Assembly (NCBI GenBank): GCA_030549775.1
Contig: CM060177.1
Span: 27,027,014 to 27,091,013, forward strand
Direction: 5' to 3'
Source of the DNA: Tamarix chinensis
Lineage: Eukaryota > Streptophyta > Magnoliopsida > Caryophyllales > Tamaricaceae
Length of the DNA: 64,000 nt
Under the pieces are notes generated by a model. The model was not told the origin of the DNA. It was given only the letters and a program-made list of their open reading frames with translations, and ran no database searches. Positions 45,506 through 57,599 of this stretch are shown piece after piece (within the stretch, counting starts at the first letter, position 1; each line of letters starts with the position of its first letter). The position numbers were made by a program, and so were the translations under genes.

Positions 45506-48500
45506 TAATAAGACAAAGGGATAATGTCTATCTTTCCAAGCATTGCTCTCTACAAAAATGACATAACCATGTCAAATGACAAACATGATAGAACATTAAA
45601 GAAATCAAACATACGAGAGGAAAATATTATGCTTACTAACTTCAGAGATCAAACCTATTTTCTTCAGAATAATAGGAGCAATGGTTACGTCATTATTATT
45701 GATGATGCACCTTCTCATACAAAATTATCAAAATTATCCATTGATGTTTCTGACTAAGGAGTGAAGGGAGGACATTCTCAGACCTTAGGGTTAAACTGAC
45801 CCTACTTTGGTAAGTTCCATTTATAATGACCCAAAATGAAGAAGTACTAGCACTTTCACTTTTTTGCATAGGATCAAGACTCCTTAATAAATTTACTTTC
45901 CCCTCTTGTTTGAATGGAGTAAAAACCTAGAGTCGAGGAATGACTCAAGAATTTAAAAAAGTACCTTAAGTAGTCCATTGTAGACATGATCTCCAATAAA
46001 TGTCACCTATATAAAAAGCTTTTTATCATTCTCCAAGCATTAGGTACAAACAGTGTTGGGATAAGTCATTCTCTCATGAAAGGATGTAAAGGAAAATGAA
46101 TGCCAAAGTAAAGAGCCTCCACATAAAGGGACATGCACCTATCTGGAAAACTATTAACCCTATCTGATAGAATTGATGCAATTAAGGTAAGAGAATAGGA
46201 AATGTAGTACTTTAAGCGAAATTGCTCAAGCTGAGAGTCAGTAATATTACTAGGAAGGAGAGTGCTTGAGTAGGGAGAGGAAGATTTATCCATAATGATG
46301 GGAAAGGAAGAGCCAAAAGGGTAAAAGGATCGAGGGATTCATGGCCAATGGGATCATTGAAGATGAAGAAAGCATAAGACAAGTGGATGGAGTTGTAGAT
46401 ATTGATAAATATTCAAAAACACAATGGGATTTAGAATTATTAAGATGTTAAAAAAGATTCCTCACCAAAGTAAGGGGTTTACCAGGGGGGATCTCAAGGA
46501 TTGGCGGTTGGAGTGGCAGCAACTCAAACTCCACAAGTGAAATTCCCATCTGATAGCTCGTAATGTTGCACTCCTCCACTGATAGAAATTGTAGGAGTAG
46601 TCATAATGATATCTATAAATGAAGATAATAGCGGTGTGGATAATATTCTAATAAATGATGAAAATAGAAAAAATAAGGAATGAACATTTGAAGATGTAAA
46701 GCAAGAACAAAGGGAGGCTGGAGAATGGTAATCACAACAAGGGGAGAAGAATGGTAATCACAAAGAGTGAAGAAGAGGGGAATAAATGTAAAGGGGGATG
46801 TATATATTTATATGTATATAATGATACAGAGGAGTGAATTTACCTTACTTTTGATTGGGAAGATGAAGAATTTACACTCATCACTGACAAAATATCCTCA
46901 GTAATATTGGTTGAGAGAAGATGGAATGTCTAATCAAGCCTCAAGACTTGCTCGATCTATGCCTTTTCTTACGTGAAATAATAACATAATGAATTATCTA
47001 TAATAACCTCACAAGTTGGTCCCTTTTATAACAATGTCTAAGTGTATCATGTGTCCCTTACTCACAGAGCTTTTCCATGATTTAGAAACATTGGGGAAAG
47101 AAGAATGAAGCTTACTCAACAAGTTTCATTTTGATATCATTTTACACTTTACCAATATTTAAATTTTGAATTCACGATAACTAATAAAATTATTATAGTT
47201 TTGTTTTTCCTCAATAGGACTCACCGACTGTTCTTATTGATGGGATTTGATTATACAACATCCGTTAGTGCATATGAATGGTTTGTCGGTAGTATTCTTA
47301 TGTACCAACATTTGTAAAGAAACTAACGGTATTGTGTAGTCCTTTCACTTGTAATTTGCCGACGGTCTTTATTATTATTATTGTGTTTGTAAATGACCAA
47401 AAGGATATTTTATGTTTGTAAACTCATAATATGGGTCGTCATTCGATCATTGAAATTAAGTTTGCTTGCTTCAAAAGATTAGCCAACTGATGTACACGGG
47501 TCGGTAACAAATCACTAAATGTCATGTTATCTACTTTGGAGGAACAACCATCGAGCACGTAGAACCGACATTAAATCCCTAAAGTTTAGCCTCTCTACCC
47601 TAAGGAAATAATGAACGTACGTGATGGATGAAATTTTAAAGTGAATAATGATAAGGCCGACCCAATGAAGAAGGGAAAGCCCAAATATGGGTGGACACGT
47701 CCATCTCTTAAGATGCCCTAACGATATGACAGAGGTCGATTTATCTTGTTGTTTAGGGACAGGTTGTTGTTTCCGACCATATAGTATTTGCTATTTCCTC
47801 TTCTTTCATGTTTTATCTCTACAAGTATGTAGTCTTATACTTATTTTAGGAAGATCGGAATCATTAATATAACTTCTTATTTTTGCTAAGTACTCTCTAC
47901 TCTAAAATTTTCTCTTGACACTCCTTGATTACATAATATCTCATTCAATTTTCTTAAAATTTTCTCGGCTCACAAAACCCCAACAACAAAATTTTAATTT
48001 CTAATTAATCCTCTACTGTATCGTTTATTCTCCCAACAATTTAAAAGCAAAATAAATTACAGTGGAGAACCGATATGATCCTTCAACCGGATTTAATGTA
48101 TTTCTCAGTGGATCTTGATAAGTAGTAATAGTATTTTGTTAACCTGTTGGTGGCCTGCAATTGACACAAAACGAGGAACATCGTTGGATACGTGAATGCA
48201 AATCATGAAATCAATACTCCTGTATAATTATGTTGGTCATCAGGACAGGTCATTGTCTCTCGCTTTTGAGTAGCTAATATGTTGGCAAGGTACAGGACTT
48301 TGAATGGCGACTTGAGAGAGAGAGAGCGGAGAAGAAAGTAGAAATAGACTCGCTAATTGAGGTGGATCAAGAGGCACTTGAAATCATACACGCGTAACCG
48401 GTGGAGATTACGTTTGAACTTGGACCGCCATGCCTTCCGGCCACGTTGGTGCAGGGAGCGGTGATTGCTGGTGACTATTGCATGGAGCTCCCGTATAGTA

Positions 48501-48748
48501 CCGGGTATTCGGTAGGATATAAAATGGTCAATGGTTTGACAGCTACTATTGATTAGATGGTTGATGAATGACTGATCGATCTTGTTGGATCATCACAATC
48601 GAGGCTTGTGGGTCGAATTTTGGCGTCTTGCGGATTCAATCAACATAAGTAGACAATTCGAACGGCAAGGGAGAAAGAGAACTTGCCGCTTATGCTCGTC
48701 GCTTATTAGTGTAGAACTGAGTCAGATGAGTTTCTTCTTTGCTTCGAC
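45506..48748. other. Intergenic stretch, no gene recognised
   Basis: A 77-codon ORF at 45524-45757 has no recognised similarity. Near 47226-47370 CCGACTG, GTCGGTAG and TTGCCGACGG words recall CACTA-type subterminal repeats, but CACTA ends are not present. Purine-rich patches occur at 46300-46800. Nothing else is supported. Confidence 0.4.
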
Positions 48749-49066
48749 TAGGACCGTAAATGAGCCGAGACGAGCCGAATATTTTTGGACTTGAGTTCGA
48801 CTCATTTAATTAAACGAGTCTAAAATAAGGTTTGAGATCGGTTTGTTTAACTAAACGAACGAACTGAACTGAGCTTTTAACAAGCCGAGCTTACGAACCA
48901 AAGCCAAAAAATGAACCGAGCCGAGCTTAGGCTTAGCTCATTTAATAAATGAGCCTAAAAGTGAGGCTCATGCTTAACTTATTTAACTAAACGAACAAGC
49001 CGAACCAAGCTTTAAAAAATCTAGTCGAGCCGAATACCGAACTGACTCAACTTATTTACAGCCATA
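48749..49066. mobile_element. hAT-type MITE with GAGCCGAG-rich body, second copy
   Basis: Ends TAGGACCGTAAATGAGCC and, on the minus strand, TATGGCTGTAAATAAGTTGA. Flanks GCTTCGAC (48741-48748) and ACTTCAAC (49067-49074) match at 6 of 8, the differences being transitions. Same body plan as 11945-12314. Confidence 0.72.
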
Positions 49067-49079
49067 ACTTCAACAAACT

Positions 49080-49475
49080 TAATTTATGTATCTAATTGTT
49101 TTTTATTCGGGTAGAAAATTGACTGACATGACTCAATAGAATTTTAAAAAATTATTAATTTAATCCGGATATAATTACTCCGATCCAAAATCTAACTCAT
49201 GATCCGAACTAATTCAAAACCTGATTTGATCACAGCCTCATTCGACATCAACTTGATCCGACAAGATCAAACTAAACATTAATTAATTATGATAATAATA
49301 ATAAAAAGTATACATATGTTATTATTTATTTCAAGATTTTAAATACTTATTATTATTTTTTTAAATATTTGTGGTGGACACACTTATTTACCAACGATAT
49401 TTTAATTTCAGCAATATTTTCGCATAAAAACACAACATTAAAAAATTATAATAATAAACAAGTAATACTTTATGT
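49080..49475 (-). repeat. GGGTTGGGTT-family fragment, copy C, inverted
   Basis: On the minus strand the block TATCGTTGGTAAATAAG... and the AATAATAAGTATT-type centre correspond to 13560-13760 and 17930-18110. Ends are not definable. Confidence 0.5.
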
Positions 49476-49785
49476 ATGGACATATAATTTAGGTAGATAG
49501 GCGAGCATATACGGTCCATGCAAAAGGATCGAGCCCGCAACTAATTTGAGAACGGAGGCGAATCGAGATGTTATATAAAAACTACCCAAACGGTCGGTAA
49601 GACAGTTACATTCGCCTTATCGCAACTTTAGCCGGCCGCAGGAGTATGACATTGAAGTACTATATTATTATTTTCTTCTTCTTCTTCTTCCTCTTCCTCT
49701 CAACTACTATTAATGATTATGAAAATTATTAGTCATCGTAATTAATATACGTAGTAGCATCACGTACTTCATCGTACAATTTGAA

Positions 49786-51292
49786 CTAAGGAACAAAGTA
49801 CATGGGATTGGGAAGTTTAAAGGTCATAGTTCCGGGACAGTCTCCTTGGAGATCGCTCCATTGATCGCCTACATTCCCCCATATTCTGTACCCTTGCTCC
49901 GTCAACTCCTTTCTCGCTTCCGACTTGTACTTCACCGCGCTCTCGCCCCTCTGTGCTGCACTCCTGAAACGACCCGTACGTAATATATATATATATGTAT
50001 AGATTAGCAGCGTGCGGCTCGTACTAGTATTATTATATAGATGACGGTCAATTAAGAAATTATCCGAAATAAAAATAATAATATAGTACTGAGTAATGCG
50101 GTCGGGTACGGGTACGGACACGGGCACAGGACATGCATGAAGGTGAGGTAATTAATATAATGTATGTATAAACGTGGGACCGACCTCATGATAAGCCGAT
50201 CGTAGCCAACGAAGCCTTGTTTGTGTAGGTTATAGGTGGTGGCCTGACCGAGCATCTGTTCGTCCCTTCCGGTGAGGAGCATCACATGGAATCCGGCGTC
50301 GACGAGCTTGTTAAATAAACGGAGAACGGCGGGAATAGCCGGGCTCTCTCCTCTCGAAGCCCACGATCTAAATCCCTCCGGATCGTATGGATCGCACCTT
50401 AGGGATACACACATAGATAAATGCATATCAATGATTAATTATCAGCATAAATATGATGGCATGATCATTAAACTACTATTATTACTCAAATAAAAAAATT
50501 AACATGCGATGAGAATTAGCATTCATTATATATCATCAATTACTGCTGCTCGATATTCCTTTCGGTTGATCGAGTGCAATTAATTAAATCAACTCAACTA
50601 TAGACCCGGCTTAGAATATCACAATTAGGTGGAGCATACGATGAGGCCCCACTCACGCATGGACTCTCATGGTCATGACTCATGCCGACCTAGCTAGCTC
50701 ATATTAATAATAATAAATTCCCATAAAAATAAATTCCTATAAATAAATACATATATATATATATATATATAGACACACGCACGCACGCATATACACGCAC
50801 GCTGACACCCACTCCATGATAGGCTTACCCGAACCGCCTGTGGCTGTAGTATAAGAGATTGGAGAGGCAGGTATCATCAACATCAAGGACCCAAGCGTCG
50901 AAGCCGTCGCCGGCCATAACGATTCCATCGACATAGTCCACTATATGCTGCATGATGAAGTTCAAGTCCGTACCGTACTGTCCGCCGAGCATATATATCT
51001 GAATATGCGGCCAGCACTGCGACGGCGCCGTCCTCCATTCCTTCACATTGTCCGCCTCCACGGCCAGCCTCCAGCTCAAACAGTAGCTCGCCGCTTCGTA
51101 CAGCGATACCGGTGCGCCGCTGCGGCCTCGGTCGCTGCTGCTGCGGTGGTGCGACCGCGGGCGAGCCGGCGCTCCCTTCCTCGCTATGTTTCCCGCAGGT
51201 GCGCCGCCCGCTGTGTCAGCGGCGAGGGCGAATGCCACGACGAGTAGTAGTAATAGACGATCGTATGGAGCCTTCGCCCGCTGCAGTGCCAT
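49786..51292 (-). CDS. Secreted HAD-type acid phosphatase (VSP-like, class B), three exons, 284 aa
   Basis: Exons 51292-50829, 50397-50185 and 49963-49786 join in frame at GT-AG borders. Residues 1-31 form a signal peptide (LLLLLVVAFALA), so the product probably enters the secretory route to vacuole or wall. Domain: LYEAASYCLSW (64-74), nucleophile motif D137-V-D139-D140-T141, T197-G-R199, K237 in VKYKSE, and the Mg-binding GNVGDQWSD (255-263). All four HAD motifs are present, and Asp is kept at the nucleophile position where some storage proteins of this family have Ser, so activity on phosphomonoesters is expected. A basic, Arg/Ser-rich stretch (RPRSHHRSSSDRGR) after the signal peptide is unusual and may be a propeptide or linker. 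Exon 1 is strikingly GC-rich compared with its surroundings. Next in-frame Met (101) would lose the signal peptide, supporting this start. Substrate unknown. Confidence 0.92.
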
Positions 51293-51640
51293 TGCTGGCT
51301 CCAGAGGGATCGGTCGATCGAATGAGGATGGGCGTGGGTTTGTTTATTTATTTATCGATTCTGATTAATCAAGGGGAGGGATTTGGATTAAGTAGGTTTG
51401 GGAGTTAAATATTAAGAGCTGGACGACGGACGGGTGGACGGGCGAGAGCAAAATTAATTTGTGGGCCGGCAGGGCTGGCTGGATTAGATAGCCACAGCAA
51501 TGGAAGATGATATAATTGATTGGATGGCTGAAGATCCGCAATGAATTGTATGATGGGAGGTAAGATCGATGGAAAGGGGGGAACAATTAGTAGACAGCGA
51601 TCATCATATTTGATTCCCAAATCGAAATGGTGCGTGCCTC

Positions 51641-51648
51641 TATTTATA
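51641..51648 (-). promoter_or_regulatory. TATA box of the acid phosphatase gene
   Basis: The minus strand reads AGTATAAATAGAGG. It lies about 350 bases upstream of the ATG, giving a 5' UTR of roughly 320 bases. No other good TATA lies closer. Confidence 0.55.
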
Positions 51649-51649
51649 C

Positions 51650-53270
51650 TGGTCCGTCTGAACGAAAAGAAGAATGAAAAAAAAATTTAAAAAAAAAAAA
51701 AAAAAACTTTTACGTTACTACGTAAGCCTTTTCGCGGTCACAAATCCACATTCTCGTGTGGGCCCGAATGTACAGTACCTATTTTTGCCTCCCACCCCTC
51801 CACCCTTTTTCCTATATTTATTAGTATATTTTCAAACGGGTCATATCCCCCAAGTAGGTCATTCTAAGAGGATTTTGGTGCGTAGCGGTAGGTGAGGTGA
51901 AGCCTTATGTCATTTTATGCCAAAAGCTGTTTGCTATAGTATAGGCTTACTCGCACTCATGCTTGCCCATTGGTTCATTTCATGTGATCTGATATTTATT
52001 CATTCCCCCCCCCCCCAAAAAAAATCGATTTGATTAATATACTGTAAAAATAAAAATATTAGTTTCAATATATATAAATAATATTTAATTTACAAAAATA
52101 TATGTATTTAAAATAAACATTAATGTTTTGCCACTATGCATTATACTAAAATATTATTTATAATTTTAAAATAACGATACTATTATTTCTAATAAATATA
52201 TAGTCTTTTTATCTTCATTATAATATAAATTTTAATATAGTGGTTAGTTTCTTTTTCTTTTTCTTTTTTGATTCATACAACACTTTTACATGTATAGACG
52301 TACATAGTATCTGACGTTCAATTATTATTTTTAAATATGTTATTATAAAAGTTTGTTAAATTGACTAATTAAAAAACTCATATAAAAACTAAATATTTAT
52401 CTGATTGGATCGATATTTGATATGGATTTGTTGTTATCCAAATTGTCAGATATTCAGTTGATTTAACCAGATAGAATATTAGATCCAATGGATGTGATTC
52501 TCCATACTTGAATACCCTTAGTTGATGAATTTTTCTTTTTTTTTTTTTACTCTATTCATGTCTTTGTCTCCATTTCTCTTAAATATATAAAAGTGTACTT
52601 TATAGTTTAAAAAGCTATTGATTTTCCCTTAATATTTTCCCCGTTCTCGTACCCGTCCGGCATAATTTGAAAAATTTTGTTTCGAAAGGAAGTTCTTTTA
52701 AAATAGTCAATGTATTTTTTTTATTATCTTGCTTCTTATTTAAATTAATTATTATATTATTTTTCAAGAAATAATATGATTATATAATATTAGAGATATA
52801 TATTTATTATTGCCAAAAATAGTGTGTAAATAAGTAAAAAAAACTTTCTTTTAGAAATAGAGGGAATACTATTTCAATAGACAATAAATATGCCTCTATT
52901 TGTAACAAGTAAAATCTTAAATAACATGAAACTTAATGTTCATAAGAATAAGAGAAAAAAAAGTAGGAATTAACATAAAAACTAGATATAAACTTTTCCA
53001 AATGAACTTTTGTTTTTAAACAAATATTTTCACCTACAATGACTTCTTTTTAAAAACCGAAGAAATATTTATTTTAGATAAACTTCACTTAAATACCATG
53101 ATATCTAATCTAGTTATATTCAGCTACCATGTAATTAAGATAATATCATTTAGATACATTTGTTTTAATTTTCTATTTCACTTTAATACCATCTTATTAA
53201 TATTTTTACTTTTATATGACTAAAATTAAATTTTATAATATTAAATATTTGTTCAATATAATGTACAAAA
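51650..53270. other. AT-rich intergenic stretch
   Basis: Homopolymer runs (A at 51690-51706, C at 52006-52015) and AT-rich sequence. An ORF at 51674-51895 has no similarity. No repeat ends could be paired. Confidence 0.45.
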
Positions 53271-53274
53271 AACA

Positions 53275-55267
53275 TATATATATATATATATATATATATG
53301 AAAATTTTTTGTCACACTTTCCCACCCATGTTAAGGTCTAACTAATCTCAAGATAAGAAAAACAAATGACCATTAATAATTTTCATGTTAAAAAATCTAT
53401 TGGCATCTAACTAATTTCAAGTTCAAAAAAAATATCTAAGGGAAACACTATGTTTAACTAATTTCAAGTTTGAAAAAATCATTCTCAATTTGTGCTTATT
53501 CAACAAAAGTAGAAAACTTGAAATTGAAGGGGAAAAAAAGGAAAAAGTTGAGAAAACATGTGACAAGAATCCAATGAGTAAATCACTATGGTGAATAAAA
53601 TTGAACGTTCAAAAAATCTAACTAATGAAAAGATTATTCCTAAATCTTACCTAATTAAGACCATGCCTAATAATTTCCTCACATGTACATGATCCTAAAA
53701 ACCCAATTCCTACTTATGAAGTTATGAAGGATTCATTAGCTAAATTAACAAATAAAAAAAATAATCTAACAAATTTAAATTATACACGTGAAGAAAAAAA
53801 ACATATCAAGTTAGTTTTAAATTTCAATTTAAATGGAAAATAACTATCATTAATTAAATAACTTTTACTTGATTTTGTATTCCAATTTAAAATATTTGAA
53901 TGTTTTCAATAGTTATAGTTTTGAATAAGCTAAATCTAACAAAAAAGATAACTAACACTAATTCAGTATAGTATTTTTTTTAAAGTTTAATCTCAACAAA
54001 CAATTCTAGCCATCCCTTTTTCTTGTCAGTATACACGCTAAAGAGAAGGAAAAAAACAACTCAACTTAGTTCCAGACTTCAATTAAAGTGAAAGGTAATT
54101 AGAATTTGTTCAGTAAGTTTTACCTAACTTTGCATTCAAATTTGAGAATATCAAAATGTATTATATATTTGTATTTTTAATTTAAGTAGAAAATAACTAT
54201 AAGCAATTTAGTAACTTTTACCTAGTTTTATATTCAAATTTGAAAAATCTTTTAATGTTTTTAATAGTTTTCATTTTTACTAATCTATATCTAACCAAAA
54301 AATATTACATCATATATACAAACCCAATCCTAAAAGTTCCAAACTCACTAAAAATAGTTTAAATCATTCTCATACTTTATGCTGCATTAGTGTTTTTTTT
54401 TACGGTTTGAAATTTAACCTTACCAAACAATCCTAACCATCCATTTTACTTGACATTATACATGTAAGAAAGAAAGAAATAACTCAATTTAATTCCAAAC
54501 TTCAATAAAAGTGACAGATAATTAGCATTTATTCAATAAGTTTTACCTATTTTTTTATTCAAATTTAAAAATATATAAATGTATTAAATACCTATAATTT
54601 TTTATTTAAGTGAAAACTAAATATCAGTAATTTAATAGCTTATACCTGATTTTGTATTTAATATTGAAAATCTTTGAATGCTTTTAATTGCTGACGTTTT
54701 TACTAATCTAAATGTAATAATAATAAAAAAATATCACATCTAATTAATAAATCTAATCCCATAAATTTTAATTTCACATCCACATGCTATCACAACCAAA
54801 TCCAGTACTCTTTTATTGATAAAGAGACACAATAGCAATTACCATATAACTTCATCATACACTCCACTCAGAGACTAACACCTAAGAGATAACAAGTGCA
54901 CAATTTAGATGTGTGCATTAAAAAGTATCAATCAACTTAAGGGTGGGGCGAAGAGGTATTACTTAACCTTATGTTTTATACAATTTTCGTAAAGATAATC
55001 GGTTCCTTCATTTATAATGGCTATACAAATAACATAAATAATATTAAAGTTTTTTTCCAAAGGGAATTCAATACTATTTTATATTAAAAATGAGAAGGTT
55101 CATATTATTTATGAAATAATTTCCTATTAGCCTTTCAAAACTATAAATATATAAATTTTTAATAGCATATTATTATTAATAAAAATATTTTAATTATTTT
55201 TAAATAACTTTGACTATGCACAAATACCTATATTTTATATTCATGCATAGCATAGGCAAAATACTAG
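53275..55267. mobile_element. Candidate non-autonomous Helitron
   Basis: The right end CATGCATAGCATAGGCAAAA followed by TACTAG, then T, fits a plant Helitron terminus (hairpin near CCCGTGCATAGCACGGG, a short spacer, CTAG, insertion before T) with CG sites decayed to TG/CA. The left end is placed at the TA run with GAAAATTTTTTGTCACAC because related elements start that way, which is uncertain. No Rep/helicase coding. Tandem units lie inside. Confidence 0.4.
53790..54730. repeat. Three degenerate tandem units inside the candidate Helitron
   Basis: Units of about 350-430 bp share the order: CAACTCAACTTAGTTCCA-type, AAGTGAAAGGTAATTAG, TAAGTTTTACCTA, ATTCAAATTTGAAAA, TTACTAATCTA. Clear copies at about 53958-54303 and 54380-54720, and a partial one at 53790-53950. 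Confidence 0.7.
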
Positions 55268-55549
55268 TAGATTATAATAATCAATCCCAATAACATAGAC
55301 AACAACTTCAAGCTTTACAATTAGGACTTTCATATTTTTGTTCTTCATTTTATAAGAACGAATCATAATCACCTTAAACTCTAAGTTGGTTTTCTAATTT
55401 GTGAAGGTAATGTAGCACATAGTTGTGGATTTGGTCAAATGGCCACATATAGATAGATGGCAAATGAGAAGACATATTTATATGTCTTAAGATTAGTCAA
55501 TTGGTAATTATTTAGTTTTCACTTTTTTCCTATTTATCAAATAATCAGT

Positions 55550-55719
55550 TATGGTCTCCGAGATGTAGAGGTCAGAGAAAACACAACAAAGTGTACAACG
55601 GTTTTTTTAGTAAGATATGATCGAAAAACCTAATCTAAATCAACCAATGAATATGATCAAGGGAAGATTGGAAATCTAGGGCTCAATTTGAGGAAACAAT
55701 GGGTGAGTAAGGTTCAACT

Positions 55720-55757
<38 letters not shown>

Positions 55758-56276
55758 ACATATTCGAAAATGATACTGCCAAGAAATAAGAATAAGGAGC
55801 TTATATAGGCCAACTCAACCAACCCTAACAACCATCGAGTGGGATTACTTAATACTCGACCTATTACACAAAATTTAGCCCATTACGGAAAAATACAACT
55901 GATTACAGTTAGACTAAAGATATGGATATAGGTTATAATTTACAACTAATCTAATTACTAATGATATAAAATAAATGGTAAAATTTATATTCTAAGTCCC
56001 ATCAACTTATATGTATTGTTGATTATAGTAATTAAGCAGGTTACATAGGTTACAATCTTGCTAAACAATTGGATGAAGTGGCTACCTATGTAGGATAGCA
56101 CTTAATAGTACCAGCTATCTATATGGTGATTGTGCCATGTGGGTGTATTTTATCTCTACAATAATAGTAACATAAGCTCCTTCTGGTAACATCAGTGTAT
56201 TTTAAAGATATCTGAATTATCACTATTTATTGGAAAAATATTTAAATAATAATTAAAAAATGTAAGGCACACATCA
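55550..56276 (-). repeat. 3' LTR of the minus-strand Ty3/gypsy element
   Basis: Read on the minus strand it begins TGATGTGTGCC directly after a purine tract. It contains TATATAA (55801-55807) with a CT-rich run downstream (55721-55753), as in a U3-R layout. The far boundary is not fixed. Confidence 0.5.
55721..55753. repeat. (AG)n microsatellite
   Basis: About 16 AG units. On the minus strand it lies roughly 50 bases downstream of the LTR TATA box. Confidence 0.9.
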
Positions 56277-56290
56277 TTTTCCTCTTCTTG
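56277..56290 (-). promoter_or_regulatory. Polypurine tract of the Ty3/gypsy element
   Basis: Minus strand AAGAAGAGGAAAA immediately before TGATG, the expected plus-strand priming site next to the 3' LTR. Confidence 0.55.
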
Positions 56291-56299
56291 TAGAGGTTT

Positions 56300-57265
56300 C
56301 ATCCCTAAACCCTTTGTTATACCCATAAAAGAATACAAATTAGACACATTAAATGAATTGTTAACATTTCTAAACTTAGCAAGTAGATTAATCTTATATG
56401 CTTTGTCATTGACCCTTTCAAAGACATTGATTGGTATATATCCTTTTGGGTCTAACTTACCTTTCTTAGGGTTTTGAAAATGTTCCTTCCTAAGTTACAT
56501 CCAAACTAGATCTCCCGGCTGAAAAATAACTTTTTCCTTCTTTTTTTTTCCATCATTAGCTATTTGCTAGACTTTATAAAAAAGATCTATTAACTAAAAA
56601 AATTCATGTAATGATTTCATTTTGGTGGCAAGAGATTTGGCATCAAAGTTATGAAGATTAGAAGTACGTAAAGGAACCAAGTCTAGATGTGCTAAAGCAT
56701 CAAAATCATGCACAACATTAAAATGGGACTTTGTAGTGGTAGAGTGCACAACCCTATTGTATGCAAACTTTACTTGTGGTAAAACATATTCCCATTGTTT
56801 AATGTCCTTTTCAAGTAAGGAACATAGTAGTTCCCCAAAGTTCTATTACTAATTCGGTTTGGCCATCCATTTTGGGGGTGAAAAATAGTGGAACATAGTA
56901 GTTTGGTTCCTATCTTACCCCATAAAACCTTTCAAAAGTGATTTAAAAAATTTAACATCTCTATCATATACTATGTCCCTAATTATACTATGAAACTTAA
57001 CTAAATTTGCCAAAAATAGATCAACTACAATGATAACATTATTAGACATACTACATAGTAAGAAATGTGCCATTTTACTAAAACGGTCTACCATAAACAT
57101 AATAGAATCATATGCCTTATTAGTTCTAGGTAAACGTATAATAAAGTCTAAAGACTCATCAACCCATTGTTGGGTAAGAACTAGTAAAAGGGTGTATACA
57201 CCAAATGGTTGAGAAGTCGACTTAGCATGTTTATAAGTAACACAATTCATACAATGTTTTAGCAC
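56300..57265 (-). pseudogene. Ty3/gypsy integrase remnant
   Basis: An open stretch of 116 codons carries CMNCVTYKHAKSTSQ, WVDESLDFIIRLPRT (first catalytic Asp position, usual MDF), DSIMFMVDRFSKMAHF and IVYDRDVKFF (second Asp present). The frame then breaks near 56940. The C-terminal GDLVWM and NDKAYKINLLA segments follow in other frames. Confidence 0.82.
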
Positions 57266-57599
57266 ATGTGGCTAATAAAAATGGTCGATGAAGACATCCA
57301 AGGTCTTTTGATAAACTAAATGTGACATTAATCCTTCACTATGTGCTTCTCAAACTAACAATTCTCTATAAGAAAATTAGGTACACAAAACTTGTTTTCC
57401 CAAAAAAAATTAACCATAAAAAGTTAGTATTTACCATCGGCAGCAATATTTCAACTAGTATATAACTCCTTAAAATAAGAGATATCAGAATAAATAGCTT
57501 TAATATGACAAAACCCCACTTAATTTGTATCAACTATATTTAGCAAAGCATAATATCTAGATAATGCATCAACAACTATATTGTCACCCCACCTTTTAT

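Noticed and set aside
46066..46293. 75-codon minus-strand ORF
   Set aside because: No similarity or codon signal; surrounded by stops and AT-rich sequence.
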